From Liolophura sinensis (taxonomy: Eukaryota > Mollusca > Polyplacophora > Chitonida > Chitonidae): 64,000 nucleotides of DNA. This document shows positions 1 to 12,300 of the stretch, in pieces (the stretch's first letter is position 1; the number at the start of each line of letters is the position of its first letter). The stretch covers positions 19,363,976-19,427,975 of the forward strand of contig NC_088298.1 in the NCBI RefSeq assembly GCF_032854445.1. Direction: 5' to 3'. The notes below the pieces were generated by a model. The model saw only the letters and a program-made list of their open reading frames with translations. It did no database searches and was not told the origin of the DNA. The position numbers and the translations under genes were made by a program.

Positions 1-1
1 G

Positions 2-325
2 GATTTAAAGGAAACCTCAGATTCTCCAGATGGTATATCTTATCTGGACCTATATTTGTACAAGGGCCAAAACGATGTTCTCTCTCGCAGACTGAACGAC
101 AAGAGGTATAGTTTCAATAATCCTTATTTGGATAGCAATATACCAAAGGGGCGTGCATGTGACGTGTACATATCTGGCCTTGTAGCATTTGTTAGATCCC
201 GTGTGTTGTGTGACCATTTCAATCAACGTCACAAGTTGTTACTGCAAACACTAGTGTGTCAGTGTTATTCCGTCAAACGCTTTCACTCCAAGTTTTTAAG
301 TTTTATGTGTAGAATTGTCTTGTAA
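2..325 (+). pseudogene. Reverse-transcriptase-associated ORF fragment of a retroelement
   Basis: A reading frame is open from the window edge to a stop at 323-325. It contains LDLYLYKG, then NDKRYSFNNPYLDSNIP and a VYISGLVAFVR stretch. This pattern (L-D-L, D-K-R, L-x-S-N-I-P, V-Y-I-S-x-L) matches my recollection of the region downstream of the reverse-transcriptase catalytic core in many animal retroelement ORFs. The catalytic core would lie to the left, outside the window, so neither the element class nor its intactness can be judged. No start codon or host-gene splice signal supports a cellular exon. Confidence 0.5.
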
Positions 326-489
326 GTATATATGGACAGAGCGCTCAGAATCTCTTGCACTCTGCTTCATGATTGTGTTTAATTCTGCTTAAACCTGGGA
401 TAAACCTGTATGTTCATCTTATTGAATTAGATCGCCATGATTTTTTTCTTTAGTATTATATAAGTGGCCTTTGACTCTCTTGTCTTTTA

Positions 490-735
490 TATTGCATTGG
501 TGTTTAACACTACATTCAAGAATTTTTCACTTGCTTGGCGTTGGTCAAGATTATGGGAGGAAGGTGAGTGGGAGTGTGTACCGTACCAGGCGAAGTAAAC
601 CACCCCCATTCCCCAGATACCTGACAAATATTCTGACTCAAGCCGCAGGCGAAGGAGTGAGAGCTGGATTCGAACACGCGACCTCATTAGCCAAGGACTT
701 GGCAGACGCAGTGGGTCTGAGCCCAGAAAATCGTA
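490..735 (-). mobile_element. Divergent tRNA-derived SINE-like copy
   Basis: Read on the - strand, a B-box-like TTCGAATCC precedes a stretch that ends in a degraded version of the SINE-A 3' region. The head differs from SINE-A, -B and -C, so this is either an old copy or a fourth family. A short SINE-A 3' scrap (TTGATTGGTGTTTTACGCC) follows at about 759-781. Confidence 0.45.
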
Positions 736-861
736 AATACACATTAGATTTTGATCTTTTTGATTGGTGTTTTACGCCGATTGGTGTTTGACCTGGAACG
801 TCTTCATTGGTTGACGGCTTGCATAGGAATGTCTGTTTCGACGCATAGATTAAAGGATATT

Positions 862-1015
862 TAATTTATTTATTTGATTGGTGTTTTAAGCTGTAAGAAT
901 ATTTCACTTATATGACGGCGGCCAGCATTATGGTGGGATTAAACAGGTCAGAGCCCGGGAGGAAACCCATGACCATCTGACAGAGCTTCTGTCATGGGAT
1001 ATGAGGCCCGCATGA
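862..1015 (-). mobile_element. SINE-A, 5'-truncated
   Basis: Carries the family 3' part (TTATTTGATTGGTGTTTTA, then GGCGGCCAGCATTATGGTGGG) but lacks the tRNA head. Confidence 0.75.
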
Positions 1016-1264
1016 GCTGTATACATTAGGTGTTTGAACAAAATCGATAATAGAACAGAACATAGTAGATATCCCGTTTACATAAATCTGCTCCTTTTAT
1101 AATAATAATTGTTGCACGGTTGGGGAGCTTGCCTTCCAGTGGCTAAATAACAAGGGTCACGGGTTAAATGCTATTCTCTGAAAGGTGACTTTCAAGATTC
1201 TCCCGTGTCAGTTATCGGGGACTTTTTGAGATCAAGTAACCGATGGTACTCTCTTAATTGTCGA

Positions 1265-1612
1265 GCAAGAATGAGTGAGTGAGTGAGTGAGTGCTTGAGT
1301 TTAACATCGCGCTCAACAATTATTATGTCATATGGCGCCAGAGGATCCTTAGGGTGTATGTAATGTACCTCCTTTGCAGGAAGGATTTCCACCGCTCTTT
1401 TATCTAGCGCTGCTTCACTGAGACGACTTACCGAAGGAAAGTAAGCCGCCCCGCAAGACCATTATACTGATACGGGTCAACCAATCGTTGCTGAACGCCA
1501 AGCGAGGAAGTTACAACTTTCTCTTTTAAAGTCTTTTGTGTGACTCGACCAAGGATTGACCCTGGATCTACCGCTCACGAAGCGGACGCTCTACCAACTG
1601 TGCTTTCCGGGC
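1265..1612 (-). mobile_element. SINE-B, near full length
   Basis: Starts at a (GAGT)n tail and ends at the tRNA-like head (GCGGACGCTCTACCAACTG on +). The body holds the family marker TCCACCGCTCTTTTATC. Confidence 0.85.
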
Positions 1613-1654
1613 CCGTTTGTCGAGTAGGAAGATTGCCAGAGACCACTTCTACCA

Positions 1655-1850
1655 AAATGATACGGGGTTGTCTCCTTCGCCGAGGGGCCTTTCACCAATG
1701 CGGTCGCTGTGAGTTCAAGTCCATCTCATGCTGGCTTGCTCTCCGGCCGTAGGTGAGAGTGTCTGTCAGCAACCTGCGGATGGTCATGGATTTCCCCCGG
1801 GTTTTGTCCGGTTTTCTCCCACCTTAATGCTGGCCGCCGTACAAGTGAAA
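1655..1850 (+). mobile_element. SINE-A, 3'-truncated
   Basis: B-box GAGTTCAAGTCC and the central segment are present. The copy stops after GGCCGCCGTACAAGTGAAAT without the A-rich tail. Confidence 0.75.
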
Positions 1851-1859
1851 TCCAGATTG

Positions 1860-2404
1860 GATTACGGAATAGATAAGAGCTGTTGTGAGTAAAACTTTAA
1901 GAGCAATAATGAAATAAGCCAATTCAAATATATATATTGATATGTCGCGTCACCTTAGTCATTGATTTAATCGGTCGAATTGCACGCCTGAAGCAGGTGT
2001 TGTATGCATCATATATCACATAAATGGACAAGTCGGTGTACTCAATTGCATTCATATCTGAATTTTGTGTAATTGATAATAACCTGCAATGGACAAGCAA
2101 CTGGCTTTGGTCCGTATTTTTGGAATTCGCTGAATTCTACAGTTTATAGGTCAAACGTTTAAAGACAAATTACATGCAAACCGCTTTACTAAGCTTGGGT
2201 TTATCTTAACTTCAATAACAAAATGTTTTAGCTTACTGGTATGACTTAAATATGTTCCTATCAAACATAAACTTCGTTGTAAAGGAGATGACTAAAAAAA
2301 TCTAAACGCCTAAATCACACAAGTGGGTGGTGTTCGTCATCTATATCTTTCCAAAGGCCGGGCCCTCCGGATTAATCCAGCATGACAAGTCGCCGTCGTG
2401 GAAG
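1860..2404. other. Intergenic, nothing recognised
   Basis: AT-rich sequence without a long reading frame or any repeat family that I could match elsewhere in the window. Confidence 0.5.
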
Positions 2405-2500
2405 TGAAATATTTATTTATTTGATCGGTGTTTTACACATTATGGTGGGAGGAAACTGGGCAGAGCCCAAGGGAAAGGGAGTGAAATATTCATGAGTAAG
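2405..2500 (-). mobile_element. SINE-A fragment with internal deletion
   Basis: The 3' end (TTATTTGATCGGTGTTTTAC) is joined directly to ATTATGGTGGGAGGAAAC. Confidence 0.65.
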
Positions 2501-3204
2501 TGGCCTTACGCCAAGCAATTAAGCATTCAAATCACACGCCTTTCGTGTCAGTAATTACTGGAAAGTCCTGTTAAACGCCTTAGAAAGAACTCCAGTCATG
2601 CAAATAAATAAATTATCAATTAATTAATAATGAATTCAATTAATTAATAATGAATTCATGAAATTGAATCTGATAGCTTACACTGATGTTACCGGTAAGA
2701 TGCACACGGGTATTCTATGAAATGTTCAGTGTTTTTGGAAATAGGTTGAAACGATCAATAAATCCCAAATTCTTACTGAGCTCCATGTGCAAAAATATTT
2801 TTTACCTTTGTATTTTTGAAACTATGCGGGCATATGAATTCCTTGATTTTCACTTATGCAGACCAAATTCAAGGATTTTTTGTCCCATTCTCCACTCATT
2901 AGCTTTATAGACTTCACGGCCTGTTCTTTTTCAAATTTATTTAATATTTTTATTACTTAACTTTCTTTATCGATGAAGGAGCGTTACTAGCTGAAAATTA
3001 AAGATTTGCCTTGTAGAAAAATATGTTTGTTAAAGTTTAGAAACTCCATGGCCATGAAAACTGTTTGGCTTTAGTATGTTACCTCTGATGACATCGTATA
3101 GACATAAGAAAGATCAAACCTGCAGAAGCAGTGACATCCAGCAGCAAATCGTTATATTGCGCTGCAATGTGGCGTTAGGTATACAGACTGTGTGGCCATA
3201 AATA
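2501..3204. other. Intergenic AT-rich stretch with a small tandem duplication
   Basis: At 2,614-2,660 a short AT-rich unit (TTAATTAATAATGAATTCA) is duplicated. No gene is seen; the small open frame at 2,686-2,910 has no recognisable composition or motif. Confidence 0.5.
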
Positions 3205-3410
3205 AAATTTATTTAGTGATTTTGATTGGTGTTTTACGCCGTGTTTCACTTATACATCGGCGGCCAGCATTATTGTATATGGACACCAGGCAGACTTCGG
3301 GGGACAGACGTACGACAGGGGAGGAAGAGACCATGATCTGGACTTGAACTCATAGCGGCCGCATTGTTGGGAGGCTCCTTGGTCATTGCCCCGTGCTGGC
3401 GTATCATTAA
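3205..3410 (-). mobile_element. SINE-A, nearly complete
   Basis: 3' part with GATTGGTGTTTTACGCCG, centre with GGCGGCCAGCATTAT, and B-box region (GACTTGAACTCA on +). Confidence 0.75.
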
Positions 3411-3644
3411 TAAAAACGCTATTTATGGCGATTTAATATAATATTTTTTTTAAATACTGAAAGTATTTCAAGATTGGTGTGGGGATAATCGTGAAGTGAA
3501 TGTCCCGTATCATTTGACAGGATGTCCCAGCAATTCAGCGAACGATTGAAACAGAGCTTCTTGTGGTGGTTAAAACCACATAATTATATATACTTTTCCC
3601 CGTCATTTAATCATTTTCATAAATGCTCACTTTTCATTTATCTA

Positions 3645-3800
3645 TTTACCTATTTATTTATTTGATTTGTGTTTTTTGTGCCGGAATATTTCACTTATAC
3701 CACGGTGGCTAGTATTATGGTGGGAGGAAACCGGTCAGAGCCCCAGGGAAACCCACGACCATCCGTAGGTTGCTGGGAGTCCTTCCCACGTGCGACTGGA
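3645..3800 (-). mobile_element. SINE-A, 5'-truncated
   Basis: TTATTTATTTGATTTGTGTT tail and the central segment up to TTCCCACGTGCGAC; the tRNA head is missing. Confidence 0.75.
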
Positions 3801-3924
3801 GGGGAAGAATTTCTATTTAACTTAGGCTAATTACTAAATCAGTAAGTAGTTGGGTCGTGATCAAGCCATCTGAACTCCTTCAGCACTAGTGAACGCACAT
3901 GTTCTAGTCCAGTCCTTGTAGGGA

Positions 3925-4090
3925 TTATTTATTTGTTTGTTTGTTTATTTATTTGATCGGTGTTTTACGCAGTGCTCAAGTACACACCACTTTGCCCGAA
4001 GGCAACCCATGACCATCCACAGACCTTCTACCGTATACAACCGAAGACGGGACTTGAACTCTCAGCGACCGCGTTCGTGGGATTTTTGGA
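3925..4090 (-). mobile_element. SINE-A, internally deleted
   Basis: Tail TTATTTGATCGGTGTTTTAC joined to the ACCCATGACCATCC segment and the GACTTGAACTCTCAGCGACC B-box region. Confidence 0.7.
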
Positions 4091-4224
4091 CACAGGCATT
4101 AAATTATAGGGTATAGAAGCCTCTTTATACAGATTGCACGTGCTCAGGTGCACAGTTCATTTGCATAACAGTAGTTTACAACTTGTGTACATTTCGTACG
4201 GAAATACTCACATTCGTACTCCCG

Positions 4225-4470
4225 TGGCATCCAAACATGTTTCAGCCATATAACTACGAGGAGTGTCAAAACACCAGACATGACAACCCATCCAGTCACA
4301 TTATACTGACACTGGGTCAACCAGAGCGCTATGCGAGGCAGCATACAAAGTATCATTTGTAATGCCTTTGTCATAACCGAAACCCGGGTTTGATCTCACG
4401 CAGGTCTCCCGACCTATGAGCGGACGCTCTAACCATTGGGCCAATGAAGCGGCCACGCGGTTAAGGAAAC
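4225..4470 (-). mobile_element. SINE-C copy
   Basis: On the - strand the copy opens with a tRNA-like head (CCAATGGTTAGAGCGTCC) and a B-box-like GATCAAACCCGGG. It ends in the family 3' part with ACACCAGACATGACAACCC on +. Confidence 0.75.
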
Positions 4471-4908
4471 ATTTAGGACATAATTCCGGGTCAGTCAGAG
4501 TTAGCATCCAACACACGACTACACTGGCCAAAGCAAATAAAGCAAATACGCGTACCCCACCTAGTCATATCAACTCTTGTAATGCGCACGAGAAATCCTG
4601 GGTGGGCAGGCGCACTCGGCGTGTGGCATATCGTGATATTTCTCACAAATGACGGAGGGTTTCAATCTAGTAACTGCTGGTTTGGTTTCTTTGGTGTATC
4701 CTGTCGTTATATTTACCGTCATATCTTCCTTGCTGATTAAAATACAATTTTGGAATGCTTTTAATGTTTCTCATCTTCTCACTTGAGACAAGGGAATTAA
4801 CTCTGCATAGCAGATAAAATTAACTATATGCGATGAGTTGATTCCCTTGTTTATCATTTCTCGTGGAATATCGCAAATTCTCGAAGGTAAGAAGAAAAAG
4901 CAGGAAAA
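4471..4908 (+). promoter_or_regulatory. Upstream region and likely 5' UTR of PTPN23
   Basis: The last 160 bases before the PTPN23 start contain a 16-bp inverted pair: ACAAGGGAATTAACTC at 4788-4803 and GAGTTGATTCCCTTGT at 4835-4850, matching at 15 of 16 positions. No TATA box at a convincing distance was seen. The transcription start cannot be fixed from sequence, so assignment as promoter is by position only. Confidence 0.35.
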
Positions 4909-6288
4909 ATGGAGGCAGTGCCTCGTCTGCCGATGTTATCACTCGAGCTGAAACATAGTCCAGAGCCGGTGGAATTCAGCACAACACTGAAACAGGTGAG
5001 CTATTTCATTTACTCCCCCGCTTGGAACAGTGGCAAAACGAATTCCTCTTCGAAGCAGGAATTTAACCTCTATGTCCACACCCACTGCGTAGCTGTCATT
5101 TTTGAAGCAACAACAACAGCCGGTCATTTGTGAATGAATCACGCCTTTATTTGTCGTCTCTCGAAGACTAGGAATGGTGTCCTTGTCGATACCAAGACGT
5201 CAACAATACCTTTAATATAGTCAGAAAGAATACTCTATCGATTTACCCGTCCAGGAACGAGATACTTGGGACCGAAATCCATGCTTACCAACCAGTCATT
5301 TTTGCACTTCTACAGCAGCATGATAGTCGCTGTTCCGAACACCTCCCAACCTTCACGTTATACACACAGATCACACATAACAAAGGAAAACCGTGAGGGA
5401 TAATTTGGTCTTTTCCTTTACAGGTCTTGTAAGTGCTAAATTTCCATTAGTTCTGCCTGGTTGGGGTTGTTACATTTACCAGAAGTTGGGTGAATAGTAT
5501 GTACAAATGGTAAATGATTCATGTGGTCTAAATAAACCAATGACATACGTACCTTTTGCTGCAAAAAGCCTCAAAAGACTTAAAAGAATACAAATAATTC
5601 AAAAGTAATGTTGGTATGTCAATTCGTTTTTGGCTGCTGAATTCATCCAACTCCCATGTAAGGCTGTGAACTGCTGTGCTGTTTCCAGAACTTCTGGTAT
5701 ATGTGTGAGTGCCACCAGGTGGAACTTCTGTGAATAAGGATCCAGCTTAAGCAATACACTTGGCCGCCTGTGACAAAATGAAGAAAATGACAAATGCATT
5801 ATTTTGATGTTTTGACCAAAGACATAAGCACTGTGTGCTGTTCTTGGTCTTTCATTGTATTAGGATTAATTTACCATGAAATTATAGGCCACGAGAATGG
5901 CAATTATAAAGTGAGATGGATAACTATTAGGAGTGAGTGAGTGAGTGCTTGGGGTTTAATGTCGTACACAACAATTTTTCAGTCATATGACGACGAAGGA
6001 ATCTTTAGGGTGCATGTACGTGTACCTCCTTGTAGCAGGACGGATTTCCACCGCTCTTTTATTTAGTGCTGCTTCACTGAGACGACTTACCGAAGGCAAG
6101 TAAGCCGCCCCGCCCGAGCCATTATACTGATACGGGTCAACCAGTCGTTGCACTATCCCCTTCATGCTGAACGCCAAGCGAGGAAGTTACAACTTCCTCT
6201 TTTAAAGTCTTAGGTGTGACTCGATCTACCGGTCCCGAAGCGGACGCTTTACCAACTGTGCTATCCGGGCCGGTTAATAACTATTAGG

Positions 6289-6344
<56 letters not shown>

Positions 6345-9300
6345 GTATATATATATAATCAGTTGCTTCCCTCTGTAACTGTATGTTTTGAGAATGTCTG
6401 CCATTCTTACAGTCACAAAAGGAAGCAGCTTAAATGTACAGTGCCTGGTCACCAATATCTTCACATGTTCAAGTCCGGTGATCACATGTTTCTGCCTGAC
6501 ATTGAAGTGGAGGCCCTGGCAGAATAAAATCTGCAGATATTTTCCAGAACTAATTTGTTACTACCAGCCATAAATACTGTCCATCATTACATAATTGAGA
6601 TAATTTTAATAAAGTACATTCAAACTAGTCAGTCACCTAAGAACGAAAGAGAGAAGAAAATTGCGAGATGTCTTTCAACTGGCTTCATGCAATATAGCAG
6701 TCAAGCATAGCCTGTTGCGCAGTCATAGATTTTGTCAACAGAACATCAATCAAGGTAGAATCTAAATTCAATCACTGTCAAAAAGATCAGCTACGGATAA
6801 TTTCATGTTAAATGCAAATATTAACTTCATAATAAAAACTGATGGATTTTTTACACTCAGGTGAAAGACTGTGCCCTATCAACACATATAAGAAACAGTT
6901 TTACAAAGGATTTTAAACAATAAAATATTTGTCTTACTTTTACACCACATAAAATGCAAAACAGAATGATCCAATCAGAATTGACAGGAATTAGAATTAT
7001 AGAGGGTCCAGTTTTTCGATGAAACAACAACACCTAACGTGTATGTGTTATGTCGGCAAATAAAGGTGGATCATTAAGCACTGATCGTTAAACACAATAA
7101 AACATAAAAACATTTATACTTATGATTTCTTTTATTTGGCAAATAAATCAGTAAATTTCAGAGCGTTTGCCATGCCTAAAAACCCGCTGCATGGATGTTC
7201 ACAGACCATTATCTGTAAATCACTGCATTGGTCCAGCAGATTGGTCTGCTTAGTTGTAACGTACATTATGATTGGCCGGTCAGTTGCTTCCTTTTATCAC
7301 GTACAACTGTCGGTCCACGCACACTTGCTCCATATTTCCGTTTGATCACAGTTTACAAAATCCTTCTACCAAGACATGTGACTTTCTTCAAAAAGACATG
7401 TTATAATCTCATTTTTGACCTATATGTCACTTTCTTTCTTCTGTTCTTCCCATGCCCTATCCATCAGAGTGATGCAAGATGCCCAGCACAATTGTCATGA
7501 GCAATACATCACTGTTTGACCCCTGCCTGAATGATGGAAATCAAGCTCGTAATGAGTAGTTTTAACAAAAAGTACAGGCTCTACAAAGTAATTAGGCTTA
7601 TATATAACACAACAAATCTGAGCTATCTACAGCGTTCACCCCTTGGCATAGCCTAGTTTGTATAATGCTTTCGCGTGTTTGTCATTTTGTGTTAATTCCT
7701 TGTGATGGGGCTCACACATGCACTGTAATTTGGGAGGATAACATAATGATTTGCAAATGGATAATGCTTCAGGTGATCTAAATACGTAACACATAACTTA
7801 AGATAAGCCCGTTACCAACAGTTGTCACAAAAGTCTTCACAGAAAACAAATACATGCAATTCAAAGGCAGAGGTTGTCTTTTTTCACTGAAAGTGGACTG
7901 GATACGCCCAACTCGCTAGGCTATGAAAAACTTCCTGTATACATGTCCAAGTGAACAAGAAAAGCTGTTTAAGCTCTATAAGCTGTCTTAGTGTTGTCAA
8001 TTTGATAGGGTATGCTTGCCCTCTACCACCTAATGATATCCACGTGTCAAATATACCATTCATTCCCACTGCAGTTGAGTAAGTTTTTATATGCTGTAAC
8101 AATATTGGATGCTTGGGACATTGTTTAAAGAAGAAAGCCAAAACATGTACACACAATTCACAAATTGTAATAGTTACTCCAAATGAGCAAGTGTTTTAAT
8201 TTTGGCCCAGTAAATTAAATATCCAGTCCACAAAGATTTGAACAGTGCTGGAAGAAGTGTGCAGGGTTCAATAGGCAAGCATCAGCAGGCATATTTTGTC
8301 TCCTCCTGGGTATTCCTGGTCATCATATGACTGAAAAATTGTTTAGTATGACGTGAAAACCTACATGTAAGAAATTGTTCATTCTCTAATTCCTCAGCCC
8401 TTTTGCATGTGAAAGAGTGACTTTCACTGCTATTTATTTTACATTTGTAATTTGAGTTTGGAGATAAAACTACATTGGTTGGATTGGTGAGATTCAGGGC
8501 TTCACAAAAAGTATAATTAAAGTCCACTAAAAAGAATGCCTTCACAAACTGCTTGAATAAACACTTGGCAATATGCTAAAAGGTTGAAGAATTACAGTAC
8601 TTTACATACATATAATAACCATTGCATCTTGTGTAATCAGAATCTTCCTGTGATGTCACTGAATACTTATACATATACTGAACCAGGGGGCCTCCGTGGC
8701 TTGGTTGGTTGGCGCGCTAGCGTAGCGTAATGACCCAGAAAACTCTCACCAATGCGGTGGCTGTGAGTTCAAGTCCAGCTCATGCTGGCTTCCTCTCCGG
8801 CCATACGTGGGAAGGTCTCAGCAACCTGCAGATGGTCGTGGGTTTCCCCCGGGATCTGCCCCTTTTCCACCCACCATAATGCTGGTCACCATCGAATAAG
8901 TGAAATATTCTTGAGTATGGCGTAAAACACCAATCAAATAAATAAATAAATATACTGAACCAGTGAAAGAGCACTAGGTTCCTCAGAAATACTGTATTTC
9001 GTCTTAAGTTTTAGCATTTTTTTCAAGTTGAACATTTTGCTTGATTCCAGTTGATTCATCCACCTTATACGGCCGCTTAAGATTGTTTCTGTGAAGTTAA
9101 TTTCTTGTCAGAATAACCAATGTTTTGCCAGCAGAAGTACCATTTTAAGACCTTTATGTGCTTCTGAAGGTGTATTTTTACAGGCCAAACTTAATGTGAA
9201 ATAAATGGAAGAAACCTTGTGTAAGAAAATTAATACAATGGATCAAGCTGTTCTGTGAGTAAAATATTTGTGAAAGGACTTTAAATTAATATGTAGGACT

Positions 9301-12300
9301 TTAAATTAATATGTAGGACTTTAATAAGAGGAAGTATCCTCAATCCTAGGGCTGATTTCATGCCTGTCATAATATTCCTACTGCCAGGTGAGCAGTCAAA
9401 AAAGGAAAAAGAAATATTTGAATTCTGAGTTCAATACTTCCCTTACTTCTCAAGAAATATATATGTTTATTTTTTTTCAATTTGTCAGTTTATTCGAGAC
9501 CAGTACAATGAAGACCCTGCCAACTACAACAAAGCTTGCTTAGAACTAGAGCAGTTAAGACAGGTAAGAAAGACAACCCATTAAATGTTCACATATTACT
9601 TAGTACGCTCTTTTTCTTGACTGCTACTTGAAATGAGCTGGGCGGAAGCTTTTGATGTGTCAATCTGGCTAAAAACATACTTTATGTCTTTGTAAAACAG
9701 TTGCCTCCACATATGTAAACAGAGCAATGCAATAAGCATTGTGCTTACTTTCCACAATCCGAATAAAGTATGTTTAAATCAAGAAAATATACTTTTACTG
9801 AAAGTTTTCAAGTGCCTGCCTCATAACCAGTGAAGTCTGATAGGAACTATTGCTAATAAAAGTTTGTCTTATTACATCCTTGTTGTGTGTTTGTGTAGCT
9901 ATTGGTGAATATTTGTGTTGTTTGCAGAATGCTGTACAGGTTACCCATGACTTCATTGGCTGCAGCACGTTGAAGAAGTACTATGCTCAGCTACAGTTTC
10001 TGCAGAGCCGCTTCCCACTACAGGAGGGAGGGGAACCCCCACTTATCTTCACTTGGTGAGAACACTCATTATTTCTGTCCATGTGAATGGCTATGACCGA
10101 CAGATCTATCTGCCTCAGTCTGCCTCTCAGTCTCAATCTGCCTCTCTGTTAGCCATTGGTTGGTGACATTTTTCACTTCCTATCTATTGAAATGGGTCAT
10201 TCACTTTGATGATGATGATTTATTTATTTATTTGTTTTTTTGATTGATGCTTTACAACAAGAATATTTCACGGCATTATGGTGAGAGGAATCCCACGACC
10301 ATCCGCAGGTTTCCGGCAGACATTCCCTCATACGGCTTGAGAGGAAGCCAGCATGAGTTGGACTTGCACTCAGAGCGACTGCATTGGTTTGAGTCTCCTG
10401 GGTCATTGCTCCACCTTGGCCACGAAGGCCCCTGCTTTGATGATGAGGGGACATTGACTTTTGCGGGTTGTATTGCCGATTTTTGCCAGTTTCATTGATT
10501 ACTATAATTTGGGTGCCTTAGTACTTCTAGTTGTTGTCAACAGATCAAAAGCAAGTTTGCATGTATATGTATTTAATCCCACATTCTGGTGACAAGAAGT
10601 TTGACCAACTGCCTTTTTGTTCTTTTTTCATGTGACATGAAAGTCATAACTCAATTTTACAACTGTTTCATCCACAGTAAACTCTTACTGTACTATCATT
10701 TTTGGTATATGTACATTGCTCGTTTGGCACTTAGCTCTTGCGAAGCTAACCATGTATGATATGACTGATAAGGGTGTCATACCTGGTGTCATCAATATGA
10801 GCACTTGCGAAGCCAGAGGTGTATGCTATGACTGATAAGGATGTCATGTCTGGTGTCTTCTATATGAGCACTTGAGAAGCTAGCCATATATGCTATGACT
10901 GATTAGGGTGTCATATCTGTTGTCTTCTGTGCTGTGACTGATTTGTGGTGTCATGTCTGATGTCGTCTGTGTTGTGACTGAATTAAGGTGTATTGTCTGG
11001 TGTCTTCTGCATGGTGTTTCAGTGTAGCAGCACTATTAATTAGCTTACATTTAAACTGGCCGTCCACAAGGTGATTTCAAAGTAATTGAAAAGTGTTAAA
11101 AATTAAACATTAAACACCTAGCAAGCAAAACAAACACTTTAATCATTCAGTGATCGTATTTTCAGGGAGGACGTCCAATCAGGAAGGGAGTACTCTCACA
11201 GCGATATCAAGTTTGAACAGGCGTCAATCTTGTACAACATAGGAGCGCTCCATTCCATATTAGGGGCGATGGATACAAGACAGAGTGCGGAGGTGGGTAG
11301 ATTTATCAAAGATCTGTCAAAAACCATTGAAAATGCTGTCATTTGTTTTAAAGATTGGAGTACTCTTCATATTTTAGGGGGTTTTTGTTACTCTTTCTGG
11401 ACCTTGATCATGTGAGAAATGTGGGAAATTCTTAGGGTTTGGAAGGTGGGTAATTCCCTCTATGGCAGAATGGTGGGGAATTCACACTATGTCAGAAAGG
11501 TGGGAAATTCCTTCTATGTCAGAAAGGTGGGAAATTTGCAATGCCGGGTTGAATGTTTTCACACCACTAGTGCACTTGTAGCAGACTTTTAGTGCCATCA
11601 GGCCATCGTTAAAACAATGGTTGTTGAATGTATCCTGATTGTATCTAAAATTCAAGTAAGTTGGCATGGATTTTTTTCTTTTTAAGTATGCATTAAAAGG
11701 CAAATTGCAATGGAAATGAAGAAAAAAAATAAAGAGATATTTTTGCATGGATAGGTAGGATTGGGCAACACTACCCTTTATCTGCTTGCTGTTGTGCTCT
11801 TTGGATATAGAGACCTGCCAGGTGTAACTTTGTACAGGCCGTCCACAGCCAATCCACGGGCTTGCCATAGTGTCACCACAAGCAAACAACAAACACACTA
11901 TTGGCAAACTACTGGGATAATGTGGGAAATTTCAGTCTGGCTGGTACTGTATGTACATCGTGCCTGATTCTAAGATTTCTATGTGATCTTAGAAAAGGGT
12001 GTGGAGGTGTGTTTGAAAGGTTGGATCAGAATGAAAATGTAGGTTTCGAGACTGAAATGATATTTGTTGACATTGCATTTTCTGCAGTGAAATTTTGGGT
12101 TATTTACCATATACCATGCTCATCCAGAGATTATGGTCTGTGTTTCAGGGTATGAAGGTGTCTTGCACCCATTTCCAGTGCGCTGCCTGGGCGTTCCAGT
12201 ACCTGCGGGACCATTTTGGTAGTTCGTCCATGAGCCCGGACATGGCCCATGAGATTCTGTCCTTCCATATCGACCTCATGCTGGTAAGTCAAATCTAGAT

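Larger units (their letters stand above)
4996..9488 (+). other. PTPN23 intron 1
   Basis: The largest PTPN23 intron. It holds SINE-B at 5930-6275, a (TA)n microsatellite, MITE-D at 8388-8600 and SINE-A at 8690-8955. Between 6,360 and 8,385 I see no gene, RNA or repeat. At 9,280-9,330 a 21-bp unit (AGGACTTTAAATTAATATGT) is repeated about 2.5 times. Confidence 0.7.

Noticed and set aside
11482-11907. 141-codon - strand frame in PTPN23 intron 4
   Set aside because: No recognised motif, overlaps a minisatellite, and has no splice or start context.
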